Assembly (NCBI GenBank): GCA_946405115.1
Contig: CAMJGB010000013.1
Span: forward strand, 1-18,031
Source of the DNA: an uncultured Clostridia bacterium
GTDB taxonomy: Bacteria; Bacillota; Clostridia; Saccharofermentanales; Saccharofermentanaceae
DNA: 18,031 bases
Direction of reading: 5' to 3'
Shown here: positions 1-7,228 of the stretch, piece by piece
Layout: each line of letters opens with the position of its first letter
How positions within the stretch are numbered: position 1 is the stretch's first letter
The notes under the pieces: model-generated
Seen by the model: only the letters and a program-made list of their open reading frames with translations
Told to the model about the DNA's origin: nothing
Databases searched by the model: none
Made by a program: the position numbers and the translations under genes

Positions 1-1
1 C

Positions 2-1879
2 CCTCTCGATGACCAGAATGTATATGATCTTATAGGAAGAGGAGAGACGGTTGGCATATTCCAGCTTGAAAGTGCGGGCATGACCTCGTTCATGAAGGAC
101 CTTAAGCCTTCTTCGATTGAAGATGTTACCGCTGGTATTTCTCTTTACCGTCCGGGACCGATGGATCAGATTCCGAAGTATATCAACTGTAAGCATAATG
201 CTTCAGCAATAACTTACGAGCATCCGCTCCTTGAACCCATCCTTAACGTAACTTATGGATGCATGGTCTATCAGGAGCAGGTCATGCAGATCGTTCGAGA
301 TCTTGCAGGATTCTCGATGGGTCAGTCGGACAACATAAGACGAGCCATGAGTAAGAAGAAGAAATCACTCATGGAGAAATACAGACAGTTGTTTATTTAC
401 GGTGGTGTAGATGAGACGGGACGTGAGATCGACGGTGCGATAAGAAGAGGTGTTCCTGAAGCTGTCGCAGATAAGATCTTCAATGAGGTTGTTGTATTCG
501 CAGGTTATGCCTTCAACAAATCACACGCTGCATGTTATGCCATAGTGGGTTATTACACGGCTTATCTTAAGTATTATTATCCCGCCGAGTTCATGGCGGC
601 CATGATGAATTCGTTCAGATTCAATATCGCTGCAGCTGCGTTCTATATCAATTGCTGCGGTCCGATGGATATCGAGGTTCTGCCTCCTGACATCAACCGA
701 AGCGGAGCTAAGTTTACGACGGAGAGACTTCCTTCAGGCAAGATGGCCATAAGGATAGGTTTGTCCGTACTGAAGAATGTAGGTGAGGCTGCCGTAAGCC
801 AGCTTACCGATGACCGTGATGAGAACGGTCCTTATGCTTCATTCGAGGATTTCCTCAGAAGAGGCGCGAAGCTTGGAATGAAGAAGAACATGGTCGAGTC
901 ATTGATCCTTTCTTCCGCGCTTGATTTTACCGGACTTAACAGAGCGACGATGATCGCTACCGTAAGGACCGAGCTTGATAAGATCTCTTCCGAGAACAGC
1001 CGTCAGGTGGAAGGTCAGCTTTCGCTTTTCGATATGGGTGCGGCAGAAGTTACGGGCAACGAGGATTCCATCAGGATCAACTATGTTGACGAGTTTCCCG
1101 AAGCGGAGAAGCTTTCCTATGAGAAGGATGTCGTGGGACTATATCTTTCCGGCCACCCGATGGCAGCTTACACGGATTTCCTTAACAAGTACTGTACTTA
1201 CGATATGAGAATGGTAAGGGAAGTCGTTACTGAAGGCAGGACCGAGTCTTTGAATGACGATAAGCAGGTCATAATGGGAGGCATGCTTTTGTCGAAGAGA
1301 GTAAGGACGACGAAGTCCAAGACCGCGATGGCGGTTCTCATTGCCGAAGATATGTATGGCCAGTTCGAGGCGGCACTGTTCGGCAAGGTCTTTGATCAGT
1401 ATGCATCATCAATCGAGACGGACAGACCGTATGTATTTATCGGACGGCGAAGAATACAGGGTGAGGATACGTTCTCACTGTCGATAGATGCGATGTTCCC
1501 GATGCCGGAGAATCCTTCGGAGGTTTCTGAAGTTACGAATCACTGGCTGTTCAGGAAGGTGTTTAATTCAGCATCAGGCAATTACAGCTTTACACAGAAG
1601 GCCAATGCACCTGCTCCCAAGCCCGTTGTCGAACAGTCTCCTAAGGAACCTGAGGTTCAGCGTTCAGTGATAATTAAGTTCAAGGGTGACCCGAGGGGGA
1701 AGGCTTATCAGAGGCTTCTTCACTTCCTCGTATACTTCCATGGCAATATGCCGGTTAAGATAGTTTTTAATGACGGAAGTATGACACCTCTTGATTCCAT
1801 GTGTAATGTGGACATCTCCGATGATGTCCTTGTAAAGCTTTACGAACTGTGTGGCAGAGACAACGTTACTTTGGAGTGA
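2..1879 (+). CDS. dnaE: DNA polymerase III alpha subunit DnaE, 3' part
   Basis: Catalytic subunit of the replicative DNA polymerase III, acting at the replication fork. The reading frame is open from base 2, so the gene begins upstream; 625 C-terminal residues are visible. The first residues include the typical DnaE stretch GIFQLESAGM, followed by the fingers region with RPGPM and GCMVYQEQVM (residues about 40-100), then the FAGYAFNKSHAACYA block. A helix-hairpin-helix-like part lies near residues 250-275, a candidate beta-clamp-binding motif QLSLF at 339-343, and an OB-fold (IMGGMLLSKRVRTTKSKTAMA) at about 422-505. The tail matches the small C-terminal domain usual in Gram-positive DnaE. The PHP domain and palm aspartates are outside the window, so catalytic competence cannot be checked. 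It ends TGA directly against the stop of the convergent gene. Identity is sure; the dnaE1 rather than polC type follows from the motif order. Confidence 0.96.
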   Translation, partial: PLDDQNVYDLIGRGETVGIFQLESAGMTSFMKDLKPSSIEDVTAGISLYRPGPMDQIPKYINCKHNASAITYEHPLLEPILNVTYGCMVYQEQVMQIVRDLAGFSMGQSDNIRRAMSKKKKSLMEKYRQLFIYGGVDETGREIDGAIRRGVPEAVADKIFNEVVVFAGYAFNKSHAACYAIVGYYTAYLKYYYPAEFMAAMMNSFRFNIAAAAFYINCCGPMDIEVLPPDINRSGAKFTTERLPSGKMAIRIGLSVLKNVGEAAVSQLTDDRDENGPYASFEDFLRRGAKLGMKKNMVESLILSSALDFTGLNRATMIATVRTELDKISSENSRQVEGQLSLFDMGAAEVTGNEDSIRINYVDEFPEAEKLSYEKDVVGLYLSGHPMAAYTDFLNKYCTYDMRMVREVVTEGRTESLNDDKQVIMGGMLLSKRVRTTKSKTAMAVLIAEDMYGQFEAALFGKVFDQYASSIETDRPYVFIGRRRIQGEDTFSLSIDAMFPMPENPSEVSEVTNHWLFRKVFNSASGNYSFTQKANAPAPKPVVEQSPKEPEVQRSVIIKFKGDPRGKAYQRLLHFLVYFHGNMPVKIVFNDGSMTPLDSMCNVDISDDVLVKLYELCGRDNVTLE

Positions 1880-1895
1880 TTACTCTTCGTTGTCT
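1858..1895. terminator. Hairpin spanning two abutting convergent stop codons
   Basis: Perfect 8-base arms AGACAACG (1858-1865) and CGTTGTCT (1888-1895) enclose a 22-base loop that itself holds a small stem GAGT (1874-1877) / ACTC (1882-1885). Both stop codons, TGA of dnaE and TAA of the leftward gene, lie in the loop. On the + strand the outer stem is followed by a weak T-rich run (CTTTAT); on the - strand no T tract follows. It may act as a weak terminator, better for dnaE than for the opposing gene. Function is inferred from structure only. Confidence 0.35.
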
Positions 1896-3289
1896 TTATC
1901 TACATGCATATTTGAAAGCCAGATCAGCTTCTCGTATTCATTGAGGATAACCTGTCTTCCGTAGTAGTCGCAGTACCAGTTGTCGAGAGTCGTGCTTGCA
2001 CCGTAAGCGGGGAAGAAGTAGTAGTTCTCGTTCTCAAGTGAGGGGAGACGCTCTGCTACAAGTCTAGCTCTCGGAATATGGAAAGCACCTGTAAGGATTG
2101 CTGTCTTGCAGTCTTCTGAAGATATGCCGTGCTCCTTACGGTGGTTCTTGATGATCGAGAATGAATAGATGAGACCAAGCTCGGTGTTACGGGCTTTGTT
2201 CTCGAGGAATACCTTGTCGGAACTTATACCGTGGTCGATAAGATACTTAGCCATGAACTCAGCTTCTGTAACTTTGCCGCTCTTATGAAGGTTGCCGCCG
2301 CTTACGATGAATGTAAGGTCGGGATTGCTCTTGGATATCTCGAGTGCGCGCTCAACCTTATACTCGCAGTTGCTGCTTCCCGCGATGATCATGTAATTGA
2401 TGGGGAGGGAAGGATCGTCCTGACCGCTGAAGATAAGTGCATTAAGTTTGGGAAGATTCTCTTCCTTCTCCTTAGGATGGAACTCAAATCTGTTGATAGT
2501 AAGATCGATCTCTCTTGCCATGTCGTACGCGATGAAGTCAGCGCGCTCTACCTGGGATGTGTTCTTGGAAAGTCCGAGGAAGCAGTCCATCTTCGCATCG
2601 TGAAGCTTCATTGCACATTCGAAGTATCCCGGAACGTATGCATCAGACATTGACTCAGGACTTCTTTGAACATAATCGAGCATTATCTTGGAAGAGGTTA
2701 CGATCTTGCCGCATCCTCTAAGATAGCTGTAGTTGAATAATCTGTCCTCACCGAATGAAACATCTTCGTTGAATCTGATGTTCATGTCTTCGATGTGACT
2801 TCTTCTATAGAACTTGTTGCAGCAGGAGTAGATCATGAACTTGTGCTCGCGGATATAAGCATCGGCGAATACGGATGAATCAGTAAACTCTCTGTCTGAT
2901 ACAGTGGCGGGCTCGATTCTGCCGTCGTAGAGCTTGCGCTCGATTCCGAATATGCGAAGGTCAGTGTCGTCATCAATGGAATCAAGAGTGCAGCTTATGA
3001 AACCATCCTTAAGGCGGTTATCAGGGTCAATGAAGGAGATATAATTGCCTGCGGCTTTCTCGATTCCTCTGTTCCTTGCCGCGGAAGCACCCTTATGCGT
3101 CTCATAAAGAACGGAGACGTTGTAGTTGCTGTTCTCGTACTTGCCTAATAAGTCGCGTGTTCCGTCAGTCGAACCGTCATCGACGATGATGAGCTCGCAG
3201 TCCTCTGTAAGCTGGCTTAAAACGGATTCTATACAGTCTTCAATATGGTCTTCGCAGTTATATGCGGGAATGATTACGGAATAAAGCAT
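1880..3289 (-). CDS. Family-2 glycosyltransferase fused to DUF218 domain
   Basis: Predicted cytoplasmic two-domain protein of 469 residues. Residues 1 to about 220 form a GT-A family-2 glycosyltransferase: SVIIPAYN (4-11), the nucleotide-sugar-binding IIVDDGSTDGT (34-44), a DXD-type metal motif in FIDPDN (86-91), and an acceptor-side FGED (179-182). Residues about 297-460 resemble DUF218 (YdcF/SanA/ElyC group): MIIAGSSN, FIVSGGN (327-333), TEAEFM (341-346), NTELG (368-372) and the TGAFHIPRARL block (400-410). No signal peptide or membrane segment is visible, although many DUF218 proteins are membrane-anchored. The start is supported by AAGGA nine bases upstream. Sugar donor, acceptor and product are unknown; cell-surface polysaccharide or envelope glycan work is a family-level guess. 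It faces left, divergent from the prepilin/pfkA group, and abuts dnaE. Confidence 0.85.
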   Translation of the reverse strand: MLYSVIIPAYNCEDHIEDCIESVLSQLTEDCELIIVDDGSTDGTRDLLGKYENSNYNVSVLYETHKGASAARNRGIEKAAGNYISFIDPDNRLKDGFISCTLDSIDDDTDLRIFGIERKLYDGRIEPATVSDREFTDSSVFADAYIREHKFMIYSCCNKFYRRSHIEDMNIRFNEDVSFGEDRLFNYSYLRGCGKIVTSSKIMLDYVQRSPESMSDAYVPGYFECAMKLHDAKMDCFLGLSKNTSQVERADFIAYDMAREIDLTINRFEFHPKEKEENLPKLNALIFSGQDDPSLPINYMIIAGSSNCEYKVERALEISKSNPDLTFIVSGGNLHKSGKVTEAEFMAKYLIDHGISSDKVFLENKARNTELGLIYSFSIIKNHRKEHGISSEDCKTAILTGAFHIPRARLVAERLPSLENENYYFFPAYGASTTLDNWYCDYYGRQVILNEYEKLIWLSNMHVDKDNEE

Positions 3290-3356
3290 GGCAGTGTTTC
3301 CTTCAGTTCATCTACTCGGTTATTGTGCCATAGCAGGGGTGAATTCGCAATAAAAC

Positions 3357-3381
3357 GTGATATAATAAGCTCATATATCAC
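3357..3381. promoter_or_regulatory. 25-bp palindrome overlapping divergent promoters (candidate operator)
   Basis: Inverted repeat GTGATATA (3357-3364), nine-base spacer, TATATCAC (3374-3381). Both arms match perfectly. It covers the candidate -10 elements of the rightward and the leftward promoter, which is where a repressor dimer would block both. The sequence shows the symmetry; the regulatory role is inferred and no regulator gene lies beside it. Confidence 0.4.
3358..3366 (+). promoter_or_regulatory. Extended -10 promoter for the prepilin gene
   Basis: TGATATAAT is a perfect extended -10 (TGnTATAAT) 55 bases before the prepilin start codon. No convincing -35 hexamer is found at the usual distance, which is acceptable for extended -10 promoters. 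Expected transcription start is near 3373, giving a leader of about 48 bases. Confidence 0.55.
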
Positions 3382-3387
3382 TTTCAA
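3359..3387 (-). promoter_or_regulatory. Candidate leftward promoter for the GT2-DUF218 gene
   Basis: Read on the - strand, TTGAAA (3387-3382) is followed after 17 bases by TATATC (3364-3359). This would start transcription near 3352, about 60 bases before the glycosyltransferase start. The -35 is good, the -10 is one mismatch from consensus. It shares the palindrome with the rightward promoter. Confidence 0.4.
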
Positions 3388-3420
3388 CTTGCACTTGTCT
3401 TTATTGGTAGGGGGAGCACC

Positions 3421-3621
3421 ATGAAGAAGATTACTAAGTCGAGGAAGGGTTTTACTTTAATTGAGATGGTCCTGGTTATCGCGATCATCGTTATACTCGC
3501 TGCGGTACTTGTCTTTGGCACCGTGGGATATCTTAACAAGTCTAAGAATGCTGCGGCTTCTTTGTCGGTTCATAACAGCAAGGTGGCCGAGATAAATGCC
3601 GAGATTGATTCTGAGATTTGA
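3421..3621 (+). CDS. Short type IV prepilin-like protein
   Basis: A 66-residue protein with a class III signal (prepilin) sequence: a basic leader MKKITKSRKG, predicted cleavage after Gly10, then FTLIEMVLVIAIIVILAAVLVF with Phe at +1 and Glu at +5. The hydrophobic helix covers about residues 11-33. The remaining 33 residues are polar and too short for the usual globular pilin head. Family members (pilins, ComG-type pseudopilins) are normally 100-170 residues, so this is either a minimal pseudopilin or a remnant. AGGGGGAG lies just upstream of the ATG. No prepilin peptidase, ATPase or assembly gene is in the window. Its stop overlaps the candidate pfkA promoter. Confidence 0.75.
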   Translation: MKKITKSRKGFTLIEMVLVIAIIVILAAVLVFGTVGYLNKSKNAAASLSVHNSKVAEINAEIDSEI

Positions 3622-3644
3622 TTGTACCGCTAATGGTGTATAAT
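3618..3644 (+). promoter_or_regulatory. Candidate promoter for pfkA
   Basis: TTGATT (3618-3623) and TATAAT (3639-3644) are separated by 15 bases, shorter than the ideal 17; the -10 is perfect. The -35 overlaps the stop codon of the prepilin gene. Expected start is near 3651, leaving about 29 bases before the pfkA ATG. Read-through from the upstream promoter is also possible because no terminator is visible between the genes. Confidence 0.5.
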
Positions 3645-3679
3645 TAACCGAATAATAATGCCCCAATGGAGGTACAACC

Positions 3680-4735
3680 ATGTTGAATATTCCTTATGAT
3701 GAGACGAATGTCCCTGATATTAGTACGCTTACAGCCCCCAGCTATGACAATATCGACGCTAATACAGTAGCACCCGTTAAGAGAATCGGAGTTCTCACAA
3801 GCGGCGGTGATGCCCCCGGAATGAACGCTACGATCAGAGCCGTTGTACGTGCAGGTATCAATTCCGGTATGGAAGTATACGGAGTAACAAGAGGTTTCCA
3901 CGGTCTTTGGAAGGGTGAGATTTCACAGATCGGTATGAGAGACGTTTCCGAGACTTTGCAGCGCGGCGGTACATTCCTCATGACAGCAAGATCCAAGACA
4001 TTCACAACTGACGTAGGTGTCTTGAGAGGCGCTAAGATGATGGAAGTATACGGTCTTGATGCACTTGTTGTTTCAGGCGGTGACGGATCTTTCAAGGGTG
4101 CAAGAGCTCTTGCAAGACTCGGAGTTCCGGTAATCGGAATCCCCGGTACTATCGATAACGACATCGGATGCACTGATTACACAATCGGTTACGACACATC
4201 CATGAACACAGCAATGGAAGCTATCGATAAGCTTCGTGATACAGCTTCTTCACACGAGCGCTGCTCAGTTATCGAGGTAATGGGAAGAAGTGCAGGTTAC
4301 ATCGCACTTAACGTAGGTATCGCTACAGGTGCTGAGGTTATCCTTATTCCTGAGGTTCCTTTCGACTTCGATAAGGATGTATTAAGAGTTATCCTCGACG
4401 GAAGAAACAAGGGGAAGAGACACTACATCGTTATCGTTGCTGAGGGTGCAGGAGATGCTACCGACATCGCAACAAGAATCGAGAAGCAGACAGGCATCGA
4501 GTCAAGACCTACGATCCTCGGTCACTTGCAGAGAGGCGGTTCCCCGACTCTTCGCGACAGAACGACAGCTAGCCTTATGGGCGTTCATGCCATCGATTGT
4601 CTGCTTAACAAGAAGTACAACAGAATCATTGTAGAGAAGGAAGGAAAGATCACGGATATCGATCTCGAAGAGGGCCTTGCAATGCAGAAGACCATTCCTT
4701 CTATCGAGATTGAGAATGCTAAGAGACTTTCATAA
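3680..4735 (+). CDS. pfkA: ATP-dependent 6-phosphofructokinase
   Basis: Phosphorylates fructose-6-phosphate to fructose-1,6-bisphosphate in glycolysis; cytoplasmic, usually a tetramer. Key motifs: GGDAPGMN (42-49), GGDGS (133-137), PGTIDNDI (155-162) with the predicted catalytic base Asp159, MGRSAGY (201-207) and LGHLQRGGSP (280-289). Glycine in GGDGS and in PGTIDND, at the positions that discriminate donors, points to ATP rather than pyrophosphate. The protein is 351 residues, about 30 longer than usual (near 320), because some 34 residues precede the canonical RIGVLTSGGD start. The ATG at 3680 is preceded by GGAGG at ideal spacing (7 bases), and no internal start has a ribosome site, so the extension looks genuine. 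mutS2 follows after nine bases, suggesting co-transcription. Confidence 0.95.
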   Translation: MLNIPYDETNVPDISTLTAPSYDNIDANTVAPVKRIGVLTSGGDAPGMNATIRAVVRAGINSGMEVYGVTRGFHGLWKGEISQIGMRDVSETLQRGGTFLMTARSKTFTTDVGVLRGAKMMEVYGLDALVVSGGDGSFKGARALARLGVPVIGIPGTIDNDIGCTDYTIGYDTSMNTAMEAIDKLRDTASSHERCSVIEVMGRSAGYIALNVGIATGAEVILIPEVPFDFDKDVLRVILDGRNKGKRHYIVIVAEGAGDATDIATRIEKQTGIESRPTILGHLQRGGSPTLRDRTTASLMGVHAIDCLLNKKYNRIIVEKEGKITDIDLEEGLAMQKTIPSIEIENAKRLS

Positions 4736-4744
4736 AAGGAAGTA

Positions 4745-7213
4745 ATGTATAAGTACACAACATTTGAAGCAGAAGCAGAACGTAAGAAAATCAAGGGCCG
4801 CGTATTAAGCGTCCTTGAGTTCGATAAAGTTAAAGATAAACTTCTTGAATTAACGAGAACGTCCTATGGGCGTTCTCTTACTTCGTCTGTATTTCCCACG
4901 ACAGACCCCGATGTGGTCAGGGAAAGCCTCGAAGATACTTTTGAAGCATACACATTTGTAAGTAAGTTTGGTTCCCTGCCGATAGGTTCGTTCCCTCCCG
5001 TAGAGGAGAGCCTTAAGTACATCGATGCAGGCGGAACTTTGGATATGAGGCAGTTGCTTGATATTGCCATCTTTTTAAGAAGCATCGTTGATCTTAAGAA
5101 GGTTGTATCCGATGAGAAAAGACAGGATCTCGCCGACACGAATCTGTTTATGTCCATCGCGGCACTTGAGCCTGAGATGAGACTTCAGAATGAGATCTTC
5201 AACTGTATCGTGAACGATACGGAGATGAATGACCGTGCGAGCAACGAGCTCTATTCCATAAGACGTGAGACTAAGGACGTTGTAAGATCCATAAGGGTTA
5301 TTCTCGACAGGATCATCAGAAACAGCGGCGATATTCTCCAGGAGCAGATCATCACGATAAGAGACGGAAGGTACTGCGTCCCTGTAAAGTCTGAGCAAAG
5401 ATCCAAGCTTCCCGGCATTATTCACGACACTTCTTCCACGGGTCAGACAGTATTCATCGAGCCCATGGGCGTCGTTGAAGCCAACAACAGGATCCGTGAA
5501 CTTGCATCACTTGAGGAAGCGGAGATCGAGAGAATACTCGAGAATCTTACGGCTATGGTCGGAAGATCGGAGCAGGTAATTAGAAGCGATATCAGCCTCA
5601 TTGCGCAGATCGACTTCAATTCTGCGAAGGCTGAACTTGCGGTATCCATGAATGCCGTTAAGCCTATCATTAACACGAACGGACACATCAATCTTCTTAA
5701 GGCGCGTCATCCCCTCATCGATAAAGACGATGTCGTGCCGGTAGATATCGAGAACGGCGATAAGTACGGAACACTTGTTATCACAGGTCCTAACACCGGC
5801 GGTAAGACGGTAAGCCTTAAGACGTGCGGACTCATGACACTCATGACCATGACGGGATTAATGATCCCCTGTGCAGACGGTACGGAAGTTTCCGTCTTTG
5901 ACAGGGTGCTTGCCGACATCGGTGATGAGCAGAGCATCGAGCAGAGCCTTTCGACGTTCTCGGCACACATCTCTAATATCGTGTTTATCTTAAAGAACGT
6001 AAGGGGAAGATCCCTCGTGCTCCTCGATGAGCTCGGTTCCGGTACGGACCCTGCCGAGGGTGCAGCTCTTGCCATAGCAGTGCTTGATGAGTTAAGGCAG
6101 AAGGGCTGTGTCGTAATGGCTACGACGCACTACAGGGAACTTAAGGAGTACGCGGTAACTACAGAGGGTGTCATGAATGCTTCCTGCGAGTTTGATACCG
6201 ACACTTTAAGTCCTACTTACAGACTCATAATAGGAACTTCGGGTACAAGTAACGCTTTCATCATTTCGAAAAAGCTCGGCATGCCCGCGAAGATAATCGA
6301 CGACGCGAAGACACGCATGACTGACGAGGACCTTAAGCTTAGCAAGCTTCTTACGGAAGCTGAGGAAGACAGAAGGAAGGCGGGCGACCTCGAAAAGGAG
6401 AACGAGCGCCTTAACAACGAGCTTAAGGATAAGGTACGTGAGCTTGAAGAGGAGAAGAAGTCTTTGAAGGCATCAAAGACCAAGATCCTTAACGATGCCC
6501 GTGCAAAGCAAAAGGATATGCTTGAGGAGAAGCAGGAAGAACTTGATGAACTCATCAGGCAGGTTAAGAAGAAGGCTAAGAAGAATTACGACGAGGATGC
6601 CAAGGCTGAGCTCGATAAGATCAGAAGAAGACTTCGTGCAGGTGTTAAGGATCTGACGGCTGACGACGATGATGTCATCGCGAATGTAAGCCTGCCGGGT
6701 GAACCTCCGAAGAAGATCGAGAAAGGTCAGAAGTACTACGCACCTAATCTTGGTGTTGTGGGAACTGCTCTTGATGCTTCTGATAAGCCGAATACCAAGA
6801 TAAGAATTCAGAACGGCATCATGACATATACGGTGCCTGCAAATGAATTGAGGACGCCGACAAGTGAACAGTTAACAAAGCCCGCGGAGCCTGAAGATAC
6901 TCTGTTTGCCAAGTACAAGGGTGCCAAGGCGGGAAGCTCTTCTACTCTTAAGGTTCAGAAAGCACAGACTGTTATGTCCGAGCTCATGCTCATTGGAAAG
7001 AGAACCGTCGAGGCGGAATCGGAGCTTGATAAGTATATCGACGACTGCCATCTTGCAGGACTTAAGACTGTAAGGATCGTTCACGGTAAGGGAACGGGTG
7101 CTTTAAGGGCAGCGGTCGAAGGCAAGCTTGCGGCTGATCCGAGAGTAAAAGAGTTTAGACTCGGTGACCCCGCTGAGGGCGGCGATGGCGTTACTATAGC
7201 GAAGCTCTCTTAA
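4745..7213 (+). CDS. mutS2: MutS2 family ATPase with Smr domain
   Basis: MutS2 proteins are MutS-like ATPases without the mismatch-recognition domain; in Gram-positives they are linked to suppression of homologous recombination and to rescue of collided ribosomes. Visible parts: core/lever region (about 20-330), Walker A GPNTGGKT (348-355), Walker B with DELGSGTDPAEG starting at 428, a charged coiled coil rich in Lys/Glu (about 530-620), and a C-terminal Smr domain (about 740-822) with HGKGTGALR from 780. At 822 residues it is somewhat longer than usual (near 785), with about 18 extra residues before the conserved VLEFDKVKDKL start. The ATG is preceded by AAGGA four bases away. The usual Smr LDLR motif reads LMLI at 747-750, so nuclease activity is doubtful. 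It sits between pfkA and a P-loop ATPase gene in a likely operon. Confidence 0.93.
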   Translation: MYKYTTFEAEAERKKIKGRVLSVLEFDKVKDKLLELTRTSYGRSLTSSVFPTTDPDVVRESLEDTFEAYTFVSKFGSLPIGSFPPVEESLKYIDAGGTLDMRQLLDIAIFLRSIVDLKKVVSDEKRQDLADTNLFMSIAALEPEMRLQNEIFNCIVNDTEMNDRASNELYSIRRETKDVVRSIRVILDRIIRNSGDILQEQIITIRDGRYCVPVKSEQRSKLPGIIHDTSSTGQTVFIEPMGVVEANNRIRELASLEEAEIERILENLTAMVGRSEQVIRSDISLIAQIDFNSAKAELAVSMNAVKPIINTNGHINLLKARHPLIDKDDVVPVDIENGDKYGTLVITGPNTGGKTVSLKTCGLMTLMTMTGLMIPCADGTEVSVFDRVLADIGDEQSIEQSLSTFSAHISNIVFILKNVRGRSLVLLDELGSGTDPAEGAALAIAVLDELRQKGCVVMATTHYRELKEYAVTTEGVMNASCEFDTDTLSPTYRLIIGTSGTSNAFIISKKLGMPAKIIDDAKTRMTDEDLKLSKLLTEAEEDRRKAGDLEKENERLNNELKDKVRELEEEKKSLKASKTKILNDARAKQKDMLEEKQEELDELIRQVKKKAKKNYDEDAKAELDKIRRRLRAGVKDLTADDDDVIANVSLPGEPPKKIEKGQKYYAPNLGVVGTALDASDKPNTKIRIQNGIMTYTVPANELRTPTSEQLTKPAEPEDTLFAKYKGAKAGSSSTLKVQKAQTVMSELMLIGKRTVEAESELDKYIDDCHLAGLKTVRIVHGKGTGALRAAVEGKLAADPRVKEFRLGDPAEGGDGVTIAKLS

Positions 7214-7228
7214 TAGGAAGGTAAAAAT

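Noticed and set aside
3742..4173. 143-residue reverse-strand open frame inside pfkA
   Set aside because: pfkA is certain by motif; the antisense frame has proline-rich low-information sequence and no ribosome site.
3680..4735. Pyrophosphate-dependent phosphofructokinase
   Set aside because: The donor-discriminating positions are Gly (GGDGS and PGTIDND), the ATP-dependent pattern, rather than GGDDS/PKTIDND.
6217..6555. Serine-rich reverse-strand open frame
   Set aside because: It is the antisense shadow of the Lys/Glu-rich coiled coil of MutS2; no ribosome site or family resemblance.
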